A DNA stretch of 64,000 nt from Ridgeia piscesae (Eukaryota > Annelida > Polychaeta > Sabellida > Siboglinidae): the NCBI GenBank assembly GCA_025642075.2, contig JAODUO010000043.1:293501-357500 (forward strand). Direction: 5' to 3'. A program made the position numbers and the translations under genes. Shown in pieces: positions 1-10,796 of the stretch (position 1 is the first letter of the stretch; each line of letters starts with the position of its first letter). Under the pieces are notes generated by a model. That model ran no database searches, had not been told where the DNA came from, and saw only the letters and a list, made by a program, of their open reading frames with translations.

Positions 1-72
1 GTTGTGAGTAGCAAGCTAAGTGTACCTGTGTTGTGAGTAGGGAGCTAAGTGTACCTGTGTTCTGAGTAGCGA
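1..72. repeat. 29-bp tandem repeat, about 2.5 copies, overlapping the last TRMT13 exon
   Basis: The motif GTTGTGAGTAG, then a GAGCTAAG-like segment and TGTACCTGT, repeats with period 29 from position 1. The third, partial copy (GTTCTGAGTAGCGAGCAG) lies inside the conserved end of the TRMT13 reading frame. On the minus strand each copy contains CACAG/GTACAC, a possible splice donor. The array may continue left of the window. Confidence 0.75.
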
Positions 73-3000
73 GCAGTGCCACGTTCTCGAGTGAGAAGCT
101 GCTGTCCACGTACTGGACGGTCTCCGCGTCAAAGCCCTGGTCTCGCAGCCAGGACACACGCCCCAGGTTGATGAGACGCTTACACTGATAGCCAATCTTC
201 TCACGCTCATCCACTGGGATATGACTGTACCTGTAGTCACACAACTAAACCTATATGACTGTATCTGCAGTCACATAACAAGAAACAATATGACTGAATG
301 ACTACCTTGTTGATTCTAGCAGTGGATCTATAATGAAGGCTGCTGTTCAAAAGCAAACTGACTGCGAAAAACATGAAAATATTACTAACTTCACCTCTGT
401 AGTTGAAACATGTTTTGGTTTATAAGTCTGTCAAATCCTACTTCACATAATTTCCATAGTAAAAATAGAAAAATAAAAATAACCAATATAATATGAATTA
501 CAACACTTTTAATTTTATGATCGAAACTCAATTAATTTGACCAATTTAACCTTTATTTATAATTATGATTATATAATTATATAAGACTAATGAAGTTTGC
601 CATCCAACGTGAAAAGGGAAGAAACTGGTTTCTTGAGATCAACTATTTTCATGCATCGACAGCAGACACATATCCGTCCCCTACCGTGGGTGATCAGGGC
701 CTTTAGTGTTGTGTTCATTGCTCGCATTTTGGCCTACAACAAAAACATAAATTCCCTGAATTCTACTGTTACAATTGAAAAATCCATATTACAAAGTATT
801 TGTGATTGTCTACTGTTAATGAATTTAAAGTATATTAACAGAAACCAAAAAATTTTGTATAGAGGTTAAAATATACAAAGGGTAGATATGATGAGTTTTC
901 TAAAAACGCAAGTACCCAAACAAAAAACGTGTAAATTAAATATTTCAAAATTATGAATTAAAATTATTAGCCTTGTGAAGAATATCAAGAATACAAAATA
1001 ATATAATAATAATATAATATTTTTACATACAGAGTTTGCATATTTTATGTATGCCATAAATTCTGCCATTTGGTGGCCATTTAGTTTGTTACCATGGAAA
1101 CAAGGTCAGGTTGAAAAGGTTCTCAGTAAGATAAAACCTCTACAGCTTGGACGCAAATAATTATATTAATAAAAACTCTACAGCACGGACGCAAATACTT
1201 ATATTAAGTGTCCTTTTTTAATGTCCTATCTAACAGCCATAAGGATGCATGAGCCTACAGAGTAGCCCAAAAAGACTGCCCACCTTTGTCAGGCCTACTG
1301 CCACACACTGCCCAACTGCTGAGACAACACATCAGGTGGAACTGTCGGGCTGATATGCCCCATTGGGCCATCAGTGCCTTGCCCACGTAACTGCGCCACT
1401 CACAGCGATGGTGACAGCACAGAGCCAGCACAACCCCAATGGCCGACCTGAAACAACACAACAGGTGTTGAGGCAACACGACAGCAACAATGCCTAGAGC
1501 AATGCTGCCCTAAAACATAATAGTAAATGATGACACAGGGTTAATACAATCTCCAATGCACCATAATAAGGATGGCAAGCTTCAAAAACTATTACACTAA
1601 CTGCATAACCTTATTTGGCAAATATAAAGTTGGCACCGTTTTAATTTCATGCTTAATGTTTCTAGTTTCCTGTGCTTCAGAGTTTGGATTTCTGAGGACT
1701 TAGTTAGGCATTACAGAAGTTTGTTACTGCATACATGTATGTATCACAACAGATTTAGCTGTTTCGTAGAGTTTAATAAATTTTCCATGACGGAATTATG
1801 CTCTGTTCCCACTTAGATCAAATGTACCATTAATGAGTCTGTTGACGAGAATGAACTTGTTTTGGTCCAAAATGAAGTGGAGGCATTGTATATTTTTGTA
1901 TGTATATTGCATTTACTAACATTAAATGCAAAATAATGACAATCATACCTTCCTGGTCTCTTAGAACCATTTTCCTCCTCATCTTCTTTTGGTAACGTGT
2001 TTAAACACCGCAACATCAAATCTAAAATACAACAGACAGTGCGTGTTTTAGGCACTCAGGAAAAACAAACAAACTCATTGAAATGAATCTTTAAAAATAG
2101 CAAATATGTTGAAAAATACCTGTGGCAGCTCCGCACAAATGTTTACCAAAGCCAACGATTGGTCTGGTGCCTTCTTGGATGCTTGGGACTTTTCCTGTAA
2201 AGAAATGTAATCACTGTCAGTGTTTTTTTATTTACATTTTATATTGTAACATATCTAACTATGACCACTTCTCTGGCAGGTTTACAATGCAAACACAAAG
2301 GTGTAAAATAAAAGAAAACAGGCTGATAGTTAACTTAGTAGATAAATAATTAATTATAACTGTCTTTTTATATGGATGGTTACTCAAACTTTTAACAGGT
2401 CATACAGAATTAGTCAAATTTTATAGGAGATTCTTGCTTGTTTTTCATTTATTCTTTCAAGGTGCATGCATATTGTCCATAGCTACAAATTAGCTTAAAG
2501 TCTCTTTACCTAAGTCGAGGTGTTCGATATCCATCTTGAGTCGTTCAAAGGATGGCCCTTGGTCCTCGCCTTTGTGATAACTGTCTTTCTGTGAGACAAG
2601 TTTGACAAACCGGTATATAACAACATATATTCACTGTTACCATCATAAAAATATCTAAACCAATACCAATAACAACAGACAACCTGTTATATAGAAATAT
2701 CAAAACTTACACTTAATTATTTCAGCTATTAAGTCCATACTTCAATACATTACGATACATTGGTAGTAAATGGACTGATAAAAAAACATGACAAACACTT
2801 TCACTGCCTTCAATTTTTATAAACTTTCATTGAAAGTATCCCAGAATAATTGAGCTAGCATCTGTGTATGTGTTCGTGTTTCCTCCTATACAATTTGTAT
2901 CATTTTACTTTTGTAAAATTCATTTATAACCATAAAAAGAAAAGAAACGCGTGTTGCGTGCCATGACATACTTTGTACCTGTTGTTGCCGCGGTCAATGA

Positions 3001-6000
3001 GGAGGAACTGTGTGTCGGAGCAGTCCCTGGCCGCCAGCTGAACCCAGTGGGACAGACCTCCTGGTGGGACCACAACACTTTAGGTGTGAACATAATTTAT
3101 GGTTCAACACCGATTCAAACCCTCATAATGCGACAACATGGGACATTTGCGATCCACAAATACTATCAGTGTCAACTGGTGTGACATTTTGTACCCACTA
3201 GGTGGTGCCATTGTGGCAACTTATTTCCCCCACAACAGCTGGTGATGGCCAAACACCCTGTGTAATCCTTGATATATTTTGAGACTTTACAAATTACGCT
3301 GTCTCTACTTAGGAAAACTACATATAGAATATTGTTTCCTTCACAGAGAATGACTGGAGACTATCCAATGTACCTTTGCCAGCACCAAACTCAATGAAGC
3401 ACCGGTGGTCAGCCAACAGCCCTAGACGGTCCATGTGAGAAATTAGGGAGGCCTGTAAACAAAGACACTGTCATGACACACGACTTCAAAGTTGAAACAA
3501 CGTCCTATTTTTAGGGATTTATTAAATTACCAATCTATCTATAGAATCAGTTTTTCCACCATTACAAACTGTGTATAATTTCTCTGGAACATCATTCTCT
3601 GAAAACACCATAGCTGGTCATCTACCTACATCACAGAACATGTCAAAAGTGCACACAACATCACAGAACATGTCAAAATTGCACACATCACAGAACATGT
3701 CAAAAGTGCACACAACATCACAGAACATGTCAAAAGTGCACACAACATCACAGAACATGTCAAAATTGCACACATCACAGAACATGTCAAAAGTGCACAC
3801 AACATCACAGAACATGTCAAAAGTGCACACAACATCACAGAACATGTCAAAAGTGCACACAACATCACAGAACATGTCAAAAGTGCACACAACATCACAG
3901 AACATGTCAAAAGTGCACACAACATCACAGAACATGTCAAAAGTGCACACAACATCACAGAACATGTCAAAAGTGCACACAACATCACAGAACATGTCAA
4001 AAGTGCACACATCACAGAACATGTCAAAATTGCACACATCACAGAACATGTCAAAAGTGCACACAACATCACAGAACATGTCAAAAGTGCACACAACATC
4101 ACAGAACATGTCAAATGTGCACACAACATCACAGAACATGTCAAAAGTGCACACAACATCACAGAACATGTCAAAAGTGCACACATCACAGAACATGTCA
4201 AAAGTGCACACAACATCACAGAACATGTCAAAAGTGCACACAACATCACAGAACATGTCAAAAGTGCACACATCACAGAATATGTCAAATGGGCACACAA
4301 CATCACATAACATGTCAAAAGTGCACACATCACTGGAAATGTCAAACGAGCATATTGTGTCAAATGTAGGCATTATTGGCAGCAGCGTCTACATACAACA
4401 TGTCTACTGTTATTACTGTATTGACCATCAACACTTCTACAGAAGGTGACGGTGTAAAACGGTAATGTAGCAGGATGATACACTTGCCTGTTGTTGGATG
4501 TGTTTCTGAGCGACGGGGCCATTTGTTGACTTGTCAGCCTCCTCCTGAAGGACGGGGTGGAACCGGACATCAGTACGTGCCTCACCCACATGCTCTGTAA
4601 GTGGTACACTTGATAAATCTATCATGCTCTCCCACACACAGAATAACAATTGTATTTTTACAATACTGTTTTACAGGATCATCCAGTGTTCAACTATTAA
4701 GATTGTTGTTGTCGTAGGCTAACATCAATGACACTCCGACACAAAGTTCCACTCAAGTTGTCAAAGAAAAGAACTCAAAGCCTTATCAACTGAAATACCA
4801 ACAAAGTGAAAAACATTTATGTTGAACAATGAGTTTTTCCCATTATGACATGGAAAAATTCTTTCTTACAAGAACACTTGCTTTCAATGTTGACAAACTT
4901 AATATAAAATCATAACAAACACCAGCATGAAGGCAACTGTTTGTGTCTGCCTTTACCAGCTGTGTCTGAGTTGGAGAGATGTTACTGTACCTTCACACAG
5001 TCGCTTCACTTTGTCAAGAAGTTCACTAACTTCACTCTCCTCTGCCGTCCTCAGTGTCACCTATCAACAGAAGGTGCCAGGCTCACGTGACTTTAGTCCA
5101 ACCAGAAAACATAAAAATAAATTTGAACTGATGTCAAGTTGTTTGGTAGATCTAATTAATGATAGGTGCTTAAAAATTAATTTCAAATATTGTATATGAA
5201 CATGTAACACATGGTGTCTTTGCATCATTGCATGTCTGAGGGTTACAAGTTGTAATGAAGCAGAAACACTCCACAAACTGTCAAAGTCACATGACTAGAT
5301 AACGCATAGTTTCTGAAAAGAAAGGTGTACGGGAGTCCAGAGACTACTAACTTTGTATTTGGCCGGGTCAGCGCCATCTTCTTCACCAGAGTTGATATTA
5401 CTGACATAACAAACCTGTAACAAAAACAACACAAACAGTGTTGGTTTACATATAAGGACATATAAGGTTAACAGATTGCATTTAACATAATTATTATATA
5501 TATATCTTACTTTATTTGATATAATACACCTTAATTAATTTTACTATAATATTTTTTATGTGTAATGCTTGTAGCACGTTTTACTACGGTCCAAGTTTCA
5601 TCTATGGTCGATATTTTAATTTATTTTCATTATTAGTACGATTTCATATAGCAAAATAATTTACATAACCTTTTAAACTGTACTGTGTAGTTATATGTGT
5701 GGTAACAAGTATTGCTTAACATTTTTTTTTTAGATCTCTGAACTTCACTAAATCTGATGTAATAACATGAAACACAGGCAAATGAGTACATTAGTGAATT
5801 AATAAAAGTTATACATATTTCAAAATATTTGCCAATCATAACCCAGAATGTCAATTTATCTTTTATCTTATTGTTTCCAAGTAAGACCTACTTACAGGCT
5901 TCAATGCTTCTCTCGCATTGCATCTCTTTAGATGTGCCTTCAAATGATCTTCATAGCATGAACTGTATTGACAAAAGTCAAAACTATCATAGGTGACAAC

Positions 6001-7795
6001 ATACACTGTAGCTGGAAACTTGAATCACATCATAACATTGTCCTTAACAATTCCTATGTATCTACATCAGACATGGATTTGGCCAAATTCAGTTGACCGG
6101 TCCTAACTACTGTAGGTTTAGGGAAACGTTTATGACACGCAGACAATTTTGGTAGTGAAATAAAAAAATTGAAATGCTATGTTCGAGAGTATAATAATAC
6201 AACTGTAGCAAATAGGCATATGCAAATAATACAACTGTAGCAATTAGGCATATGCAAATAATACAACTGTAGCAATTAGGCATATGCAAATAATACAACT
6301 GTAGCAAATAGGCATATGCAAATTTGATGTGTGACACAATTACAGCCTTACAAAAATAAGTCCCCCATGGGTACTTTAGCATGATCCACAAACACCCATT
6401 TTACCAGATCCACAGTTCTTTCTCTCAACACCCCAAATGTCCAGCCCCAGCCATTCCCCTCATCACCCCATGTCTGGACTGCCTCCTCTCCCCACCCTCT
6501 ATGGTACTTACTGTTTACTGTCAAGAGGACACACAATCCGCTTTCGCAAAGTTGGATCCTGAAACAATGAGAAACAACCTACTTACAAAGTGAACACATA
6601 CATATATTGGAGTAGGGTGTATAGATATTGCGTATCTATGGCTACTGCAAGAAGGCACCTGACAGAGCATCTCTAATTATACTTGGGATGTTCACATCCT
6701 ACCAGACCAAAATAAATTAACACCTCTGGTATATGGAAATTTTTGCATGATTCTTATATTTTGTTCCTCTGAGATATGGTTCATGGAGGGAGAAGACGTT
6801 GCACTACAGTAGTATACTGTTACAGGTACACATATGTATAAAACTATTATATAAAGTATTCTATATAAACAAACCTAGAATTTTATCCCAAATAACTTAT
6901 TGTGACCCAAGTACAATTGAGAAAATGTGTTATCACAAAATGGTCATAATATTTTTGCTACATGGACATGGTATGGTGTACATTTATAGTCAACTGTCTG
7001 TGAATGGAAGGTCATTTCTTTCTGGGAATGTAACATTTCTACTGATTCAGCATATAGTATTGTTGACAATGCACCTATGTCTATGACTATGTATGATATT
7101 ACTATATAACGATCATGATGTCAAGATGTAGTGTACATGAATGCATGATTCTCATGAATGACCAGGCTACTTAACATTGGTACCTAAGTGTTTCAGTTTC
7201 TTTTTATGTATCTCAGAATACTAAGTTACATAAAGTTTATGTCAATTATTTGAATTATTGTGACAATCTGTAGTCAAGACTACTAGACAGCAGTGTAGGT
7301 GTCAACTGTTACATCGAAACTGTCAGACAGTCAGTGTCACTACATCAGCCAGCGCATGGTGATGCCATGGGCATGGAACATCGACATGATGATTGGATGG
7401 TCATGGTGTCAGTCATTCGGTCACCGACTCTTGTCTCTGACAAACTTAGGGTCCAACAAACTTACACCAAGAAGGTACGAATGTTCAACGCAGTAATCTC
7501 GACCACCAACTGTCGCTGCGTTACAATTGCGCCTTTTACGTTTCACATAAAATGTACATTTATCTGTTAATGCAGCACTACGTGTGCGTTTTGCGTTGGT
7601 TGCACCCGTGTCCTGATCCTCCGGCTCCACTGCCTGCGCTTGTGCATCTTGATCATCCCCCGCCTCTTTATCGCCAATCAGTGGGATTGCGTCACTACTG
7701 GAAGTTGGGTTATTGTGCAACTCAGCCGCCGGCACCGGTGTTTGTTTGGCTTCAGATAATGTGTCCATCTCTCCAGCATGCAATGTTTGCTCCAT
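1..7795 (-). CDS. TRMT13: tRNA:m4X modification enzyme TRM13 homolog (TRMT13), 13 exons, C-terminus at or beyond window edge
   Basis: TRM13 enzymes 2'-O-methylate position 4 of the acceptor stem of certain tRNAs, using S-adenosylmethionine. Coding exons, in transcript order: 7795-7466, 6558-6512, 5962-5896, 5414-5352, 5060-4991, 4594-4488, 3452-3374, 3060-2972, 2588-2510, 2194-2120, 2021-1949, 1447-1284, 213-1. All phases join, giving about 485 codons in the window. Exon 1 has an acidic, low-complexity N-terminus, then a CCCH zinc finger (C80, C91, C102, H105). Exons 2-3 carry the CHHC finger (C120, H126, H136, C140). The methyltransferase domain shows FIEFGAGKGG (about 247-256, SAM site), GFGKHLCGAATD (about 324-336) and LALCCHHRCEW (about 367-377), all hallmarks of the family. 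SLENV near the end matches the conserved C-terminus, so only a few residues should lie outside the window. The start is the first ATG of exon 1. One intron has a GC donor. Exon 12 joins directly in phase to exon 13, lacking the variable linker of vertebrate proteins; a missed exon there is possible. Confidence 0.93.
1133..1208. repeat. 38-bp tandem duplication in a TRMT13 intron
   Basis: Two adjacent copies (1133-1170 and 1171-1208) share CTCTACAGC, GGACGCAAATA and TTATATTAA with a few substitutions. It lies in the last TRMT13 intron seen here (214-1283). The rest of that intron shows nothing recognisable. Confidence 0.8.
3453..4487 (-). other. GC-AG intron of TRMT13
   Basis: On the minus strand the exon ending at 4488 reads CAACAACAG and is followed by GCAAGT, the consensus of the rare GC-AG intron class. 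The acceptor is TTTACAG next to the exon at 3452. Both flanking exons are strongly homologous and phase 0, so no nearby GT donor is needed. The intron contains the 30/27-bp minisatellite at 3629-4345. GC donors are weak and in other animals are sometimes linked to alternative splicing. Confidence 0.85.
3629..4345. repeat. 30/27-bp minisatellite, about 24 copies, in a TRMT13 intron
   Basis: The unit contains CAGAACATGTCAAAAGTGCA followed by CACAACATCA. Shorter 27-bp units lack one ACA triplet. Unit lengths are multiples of three and free of stops, so the array gives open frames of 240-290 codons on both strands (plus 3571-4449; minus 4373-3618 and 4363-3626). Each unit includes the palindromes ACATGT and GTGCAC. 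It sits between TRMT13 exons in intron 3453-4487, so it is not part of the TRMT13 protein, and no homology supports coding. Units at the right end are more diverged, as expected for an expanding array. Confidence 0.95.
6193..6324. repeat. 32-bp tandem repeat, 4 copies, each with an ATGCAAAT octamer
   Basis: Units start at 6193, 6225, 6257 and 6289. Each reads AATAATACAACTGTAGCAA, then A/T TAGGCAT and ATGCA. Across each unit junction the sequence ATGCAAAT appears, the consensus octamer of POU-domain factors. The array lies in the TRMT13 intron 5963-6511. Whether any factor binds is unknown. Confidence 0.85.
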
Positions 7796-8013
7796 TCTAT
7801 TATCGAAGTTCTTCTATTATAACACGCCTGTCAAATCTGAGCACACGCCACGCGTTCGCGCATCTGTACACCCTGGCGGATACAACGCGAAGCTTACTAA
7901 GGGACCGATTAGTTTTTCATAACCACGTGCTCCGCCACACCGTTCATCCTTACCTCAAGATCTTACCTCAAGTCCGATCAATAGTTGCCGAAGATTGAGC
8001 ATTGAGACCGTCT
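7796..8013 (-). promoter_or_regulatory. presumed TRMT13 promoter region
   Basis: This is the sequence immediately upstream of the TRMT13 start codon (minus strand). It is CpG-richer than its surroundings (GCCACGCGTTCGCGCAT near 7849) and contains an E-box CACGTG at 7924-7929. There is no clear TATA box. The transcription start cannot be fixed from sequence alone. Its distal end overlaps one arm of a dispersed inverted repeat (7950-8013). Confidence 0.4.
7950..8013 (+). repeat. 64-bp dispersed repeat, plus-strand copy of an inverted pair
   Basis: This segment begins TTACCTCAAGATCTTAC and ends ACCGTCT. It matches the reverse complement of 12165-12228 over exactly 64 bases with 10 mismatches by eye and no gaps. 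It is probably a fragment of an unidentified transposable element. Confidence 0.75.
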
Positions 8014-8822
8014 CAAGGTTTATTTTCTGATGTTGCAGTTTCTCTATTGGTGTATTTTTTCATATACTTTTGTCCGGTTTGCATAGTCAAGGCTGATGCA
8101 TCAGCGAATGGGTCAATATTTGGTGGTTATATTGGCATGCCTTGATTTCAGTCCTGACATAGACGCATGTATACCCTTTTTTATTTTGATAACAATGTTG
8201 TTAAACTTTATATTCCTTAATTTCTTTATTACTGCTCCGTGACGTCTCCTAAATAAACAATTCCCGCATACAGCTGACATTTAAAAAACTTCACCTTATG
8301 TTTCTGCCAATAAAACAAATTTTTTTTGTGGCAAGAATTTCAACATAATATTATGAGTCTCTTAATTAGATATAATAAATAATTTTTGATCGTTTTATAT
8401 ACCGAGTTTTTACTGAGCGACAAGTGGTGTGAGTGGCTGATAGGTCAGATTTGATGAACTCTTCGTACCGTGTGGAGTTTCGAATGTTGATGTGTGTCGT
8501 AGATTTCGTAAAAAGAAATCATAGACGTCGCCCTCCACGTAGACATATAATTTGGATAGGAAATATATCAAACTCTTTACCCAACATATTCTAATATTTT
8601 GGGTAGAGAGTTTGGTTTCATTGTTCAGTTTTATGTTTTGTGGGTCTTAATTGCGATTTGGTCAAGCCTCAAGGGGAATACACGCTGCAAAATATAACGT
8701 AGGTTTTTGGCGACCCTCCGAAGTGGGATGTATTTAAAGGTTTTGGAGTCTCAAACATAATACTAATGTCGGGTTGTTGTCTTATCAGGAAGGCTACCGT
8801 TAACATAATGTAATTCTAATCT

Positions 8823-8825
<3 letters not shown>
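8014..8825. other. intergenic, nothing recognised
   Basis: This is AT-rich single-copy-looking DNA between the TRMT13 promoter and the first microsatellite. I see no convincing open frame, RNA gene or repeat on either strand. Confidence 0.5.

Positions 8826-8916
<91 letters not shown>
8826..8916. repeat. compound (AC)n-(AT)n microsatellite
   Basis: About 17 AC units run directly into about 28 AT units. It lies just left of the first MITE copy. The lengths are likely polymorphic. Confidence 0.95.
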
Positions 8917-8920
<4 letters not shown>

Positions 8921-8997
8921 GTCTGCGATAATACTATAATCAGATGTAGACAATTATGTCGTGGAATCCATTAATAAAATCATAACCACAGTAGAAG

Positions 8998-9196
8998 CCC
9001 AGCAAACACGTAACGTTCCCGTGACGTTACAAGAAGGTTATAATTAGGTTATGCAGTAACATTCCCATATATAACGTTAAGGAAACGTAAAGAAAACCTT
9101 CCAAAAAAACTTTAGTAGAACGTTACCTGCTAACGTTATCGTAACGTAGAAATAACGTTCTGCTAACGTTCTGATAACCTGATTTTGTTAGCTGGG
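8998..9196 (+). mobile_element. AACGTT-rich MITE-like element, copy 1 (199 bp)
   Basis: It starts CCCAGCAAACACGTAACGTT and ends TTTTGTTAGCTGGG. The ends form an imperfect terminal inverted repeat, CCCAGCWAACA. The interior is studded with AACGTT/TAACGTT palindromes and has no coding capacity. A second copy lies at 9874-10059 in the same orientation. The superfamily cannot be decided: no clear target-site duplication is visible, and flanks offer at most AAG/AGG. Confidence 0.8.
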
Positions 9197-9309
9197 AGGC
9201 CTCTATATGTCCCGAAGGACAAAAGGTTCTGTACCAGGAGAGCCAAAGACAGGTGGGGGTGATTTCGATCACGACGTCACACATCTTTGAAGCGAAGTAA
9301 TTAACGGGC

Positions 9310-9790
9310 GGTAGTGGGTCTGTATTCTACTCCAAGCTCACTATAGAGGATGTTTTTGGTAATTCGACCGTCCTCCACGCGACACATGTGGACAAACGGC
9401 GCTCGTTGATGAGATCAAACATGCTGAGAGTGTTTGTCTGCTTGAGTATTTCTGCATTTGGGATGTATTCCTGCAATTTCGCGCTAATGATGCGCCTGAG
9501 GGAACGTAAGTGAGATGTGTTGGGACCCCACTCGTGCCTTCTGTATGGTGTCCATGACTCATCGCCGTACAACAGGATACTGACGACACAGGCTTTGTAC
9601 ACTTGAACCCTGGTGTTAAGCGTAAGCTGTTAGTCCATATCTTCGAAGATAGCCTGGTCATGGCAGAAGAACATTTGCCTATATGTTTGTTGAGCTCAAC
9701 AAATATCGATGGTGGTAGATGAAGTTTTTGAAAACTGTTAGGGTGCGCACGTTGTGTAGCATGGCAAATATCATGGCACATGATGATGAT
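9310..9790 (-). pseudogene. degraded non-LTR retrotransposon (LINE) reverse transcriptase fragment
   Basis: On the minus strand the frame LTLNTRVQVYKACVVSILLY followed by GDESW matches the conserved C-terminal reverse-transcriptase region of LINEs (compare the family pattern YKACVLS-LLYG-E-W). Downstream residues (HLRSLRRII, IPNAEILKQT, LINERRL) continue the match. Just upstream the frame has a stop (codon TAA before QLTLN) and the homology shifts frame. It is a dead fragment lying between the two MITE copies. Confidence 0.8.
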
Positions 9791-9873
9791 TAACTCAAAT
9801 CCTTTACAGACATAGATAAATCGGTATGTATGTCATTCTCTGGACGCTTTCTGCAGAATCACATACATACATA

Positions 9874-10059
9874 CCTACCAAACACGTAACGTTCCCGTAA
9901 CGTTAGCAGAAGGTTATAATTATGTTACGCAGTAACATTCCCATATGCAACGTTAAGGGAACGTAAAGAAAACTTTCCAAAAAAACGTTAGGAGAACGTT
10001 ACCGGCTAACGTTATCGTAACAGAAATAACGTTCTGCGAACCTGATTTTGTTAGCTGGG
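9874..10059 (+). mobile_element. AACGTT-rich MITE-like element, copy 2 (186 bp)
   Basis: It is closely similar to 8998-9196 along its length, with small deletions and a degraded left end (CCTACCAAACACG). The right end, GTTAGCTGGG, is intact. It is flanked on the left by ACATACATAC and on the right by the long ACATACAT tract, so it may have inserted into, or seeded, a tetranucleotide microsatellite. Confidence 0.8.
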
Positions 10060-10136
10060 TACATACATACATACATACATACATACATACATACATACAT
10101 ACATACATGCATGCATACATACATACATACATACAT

Positions 10137-10222
<86 letters not shown>

Positions 10223-10278
10223 CAAATACATACATACATACATACATACATACATACATACATACATACATACATACA

Positions 10279-10312
<34 letters not shown>

Positions 10313-10460
10313 CATACATACATACATACATACATACATACATACATACAAACGTACGTACATACAGTCACACACAAAACAAGCACGCATGCAGGCACGC
10401 GCACGCACAGCACGCACGCACGCATCGCACGCGCACGCACGCACACGCACGCACGCACGA

Positions 10461-10496
<36 letters not shown>

Positions 10497-10500
10497 CACG

Positions 10501-10550
<50 letters not shown>
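10060..10550. repeat. 490-bp compound microsatellite: (ACAT)n, (AC)n, (ACAT)n, (GCAC)n, (AC)n
   Basis: Blocks in order: ACAT about 10060-10154, AC 10154-10222, ACAT about 10229-10352, GCAC-type about 10380-10504, AC 10504-10547. The repeats create long artificial open frames on both strands (poly-HT/IHTY and poly-VC/MYVC), which are not genes. Confidence 0.97.
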
Positions 10551-10552
<2 letters not shown>

Positions 10553-10766
10553 AGTCGACTTGGACGATCTGTACGTAATGTCACAAAAAAGGTGAAACAT
10601 ATATTTAAACGAATGTTTTTCATAAAACACACTCAACCACTCAAGATGTTAGAGTCCCAGCCGCTACACAACATTGGTGTCTACAAGCGCCCCCTGTTTT
10701 ACACCTGTTGTTCTGGCACACATCTCACACCGCGGCGCCAATTAAAAGCTGCTGAAGACACCGGAG

Positions 10767-10796
10767 AGAGCGTCAGACATGTATGTCTGACGCTCT
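10767..10796. repeat. perfect inverted repeat, 14-bp arms with 2-bp spacer
   Basis: AGAGCGTCAGACAT at 10767-10780 is followed by GT and then by its exact reverse complement at 10783-10796. It would form a strong hairpin with almost no loop, so it does not look like a typical microRNA precursor. Its role is unknown. Confidence 0.9.

Noticed and set aside
3571..4449. 292-codon plus-strand frame of TSQNMSKVH repeats, and similar minus-strand frames
   Set aside because: It lies inside a TRMT13 intron, opens only because unit length is a multiple of three, lacks a natural ATG outside the repeat and is open on both strands.
9953..10636. Long poly-Cys/Val/Tyr/Thr/His frames on both strands
   Set aside because: They are translations of ACAT, AC and GCAC microsatellites.
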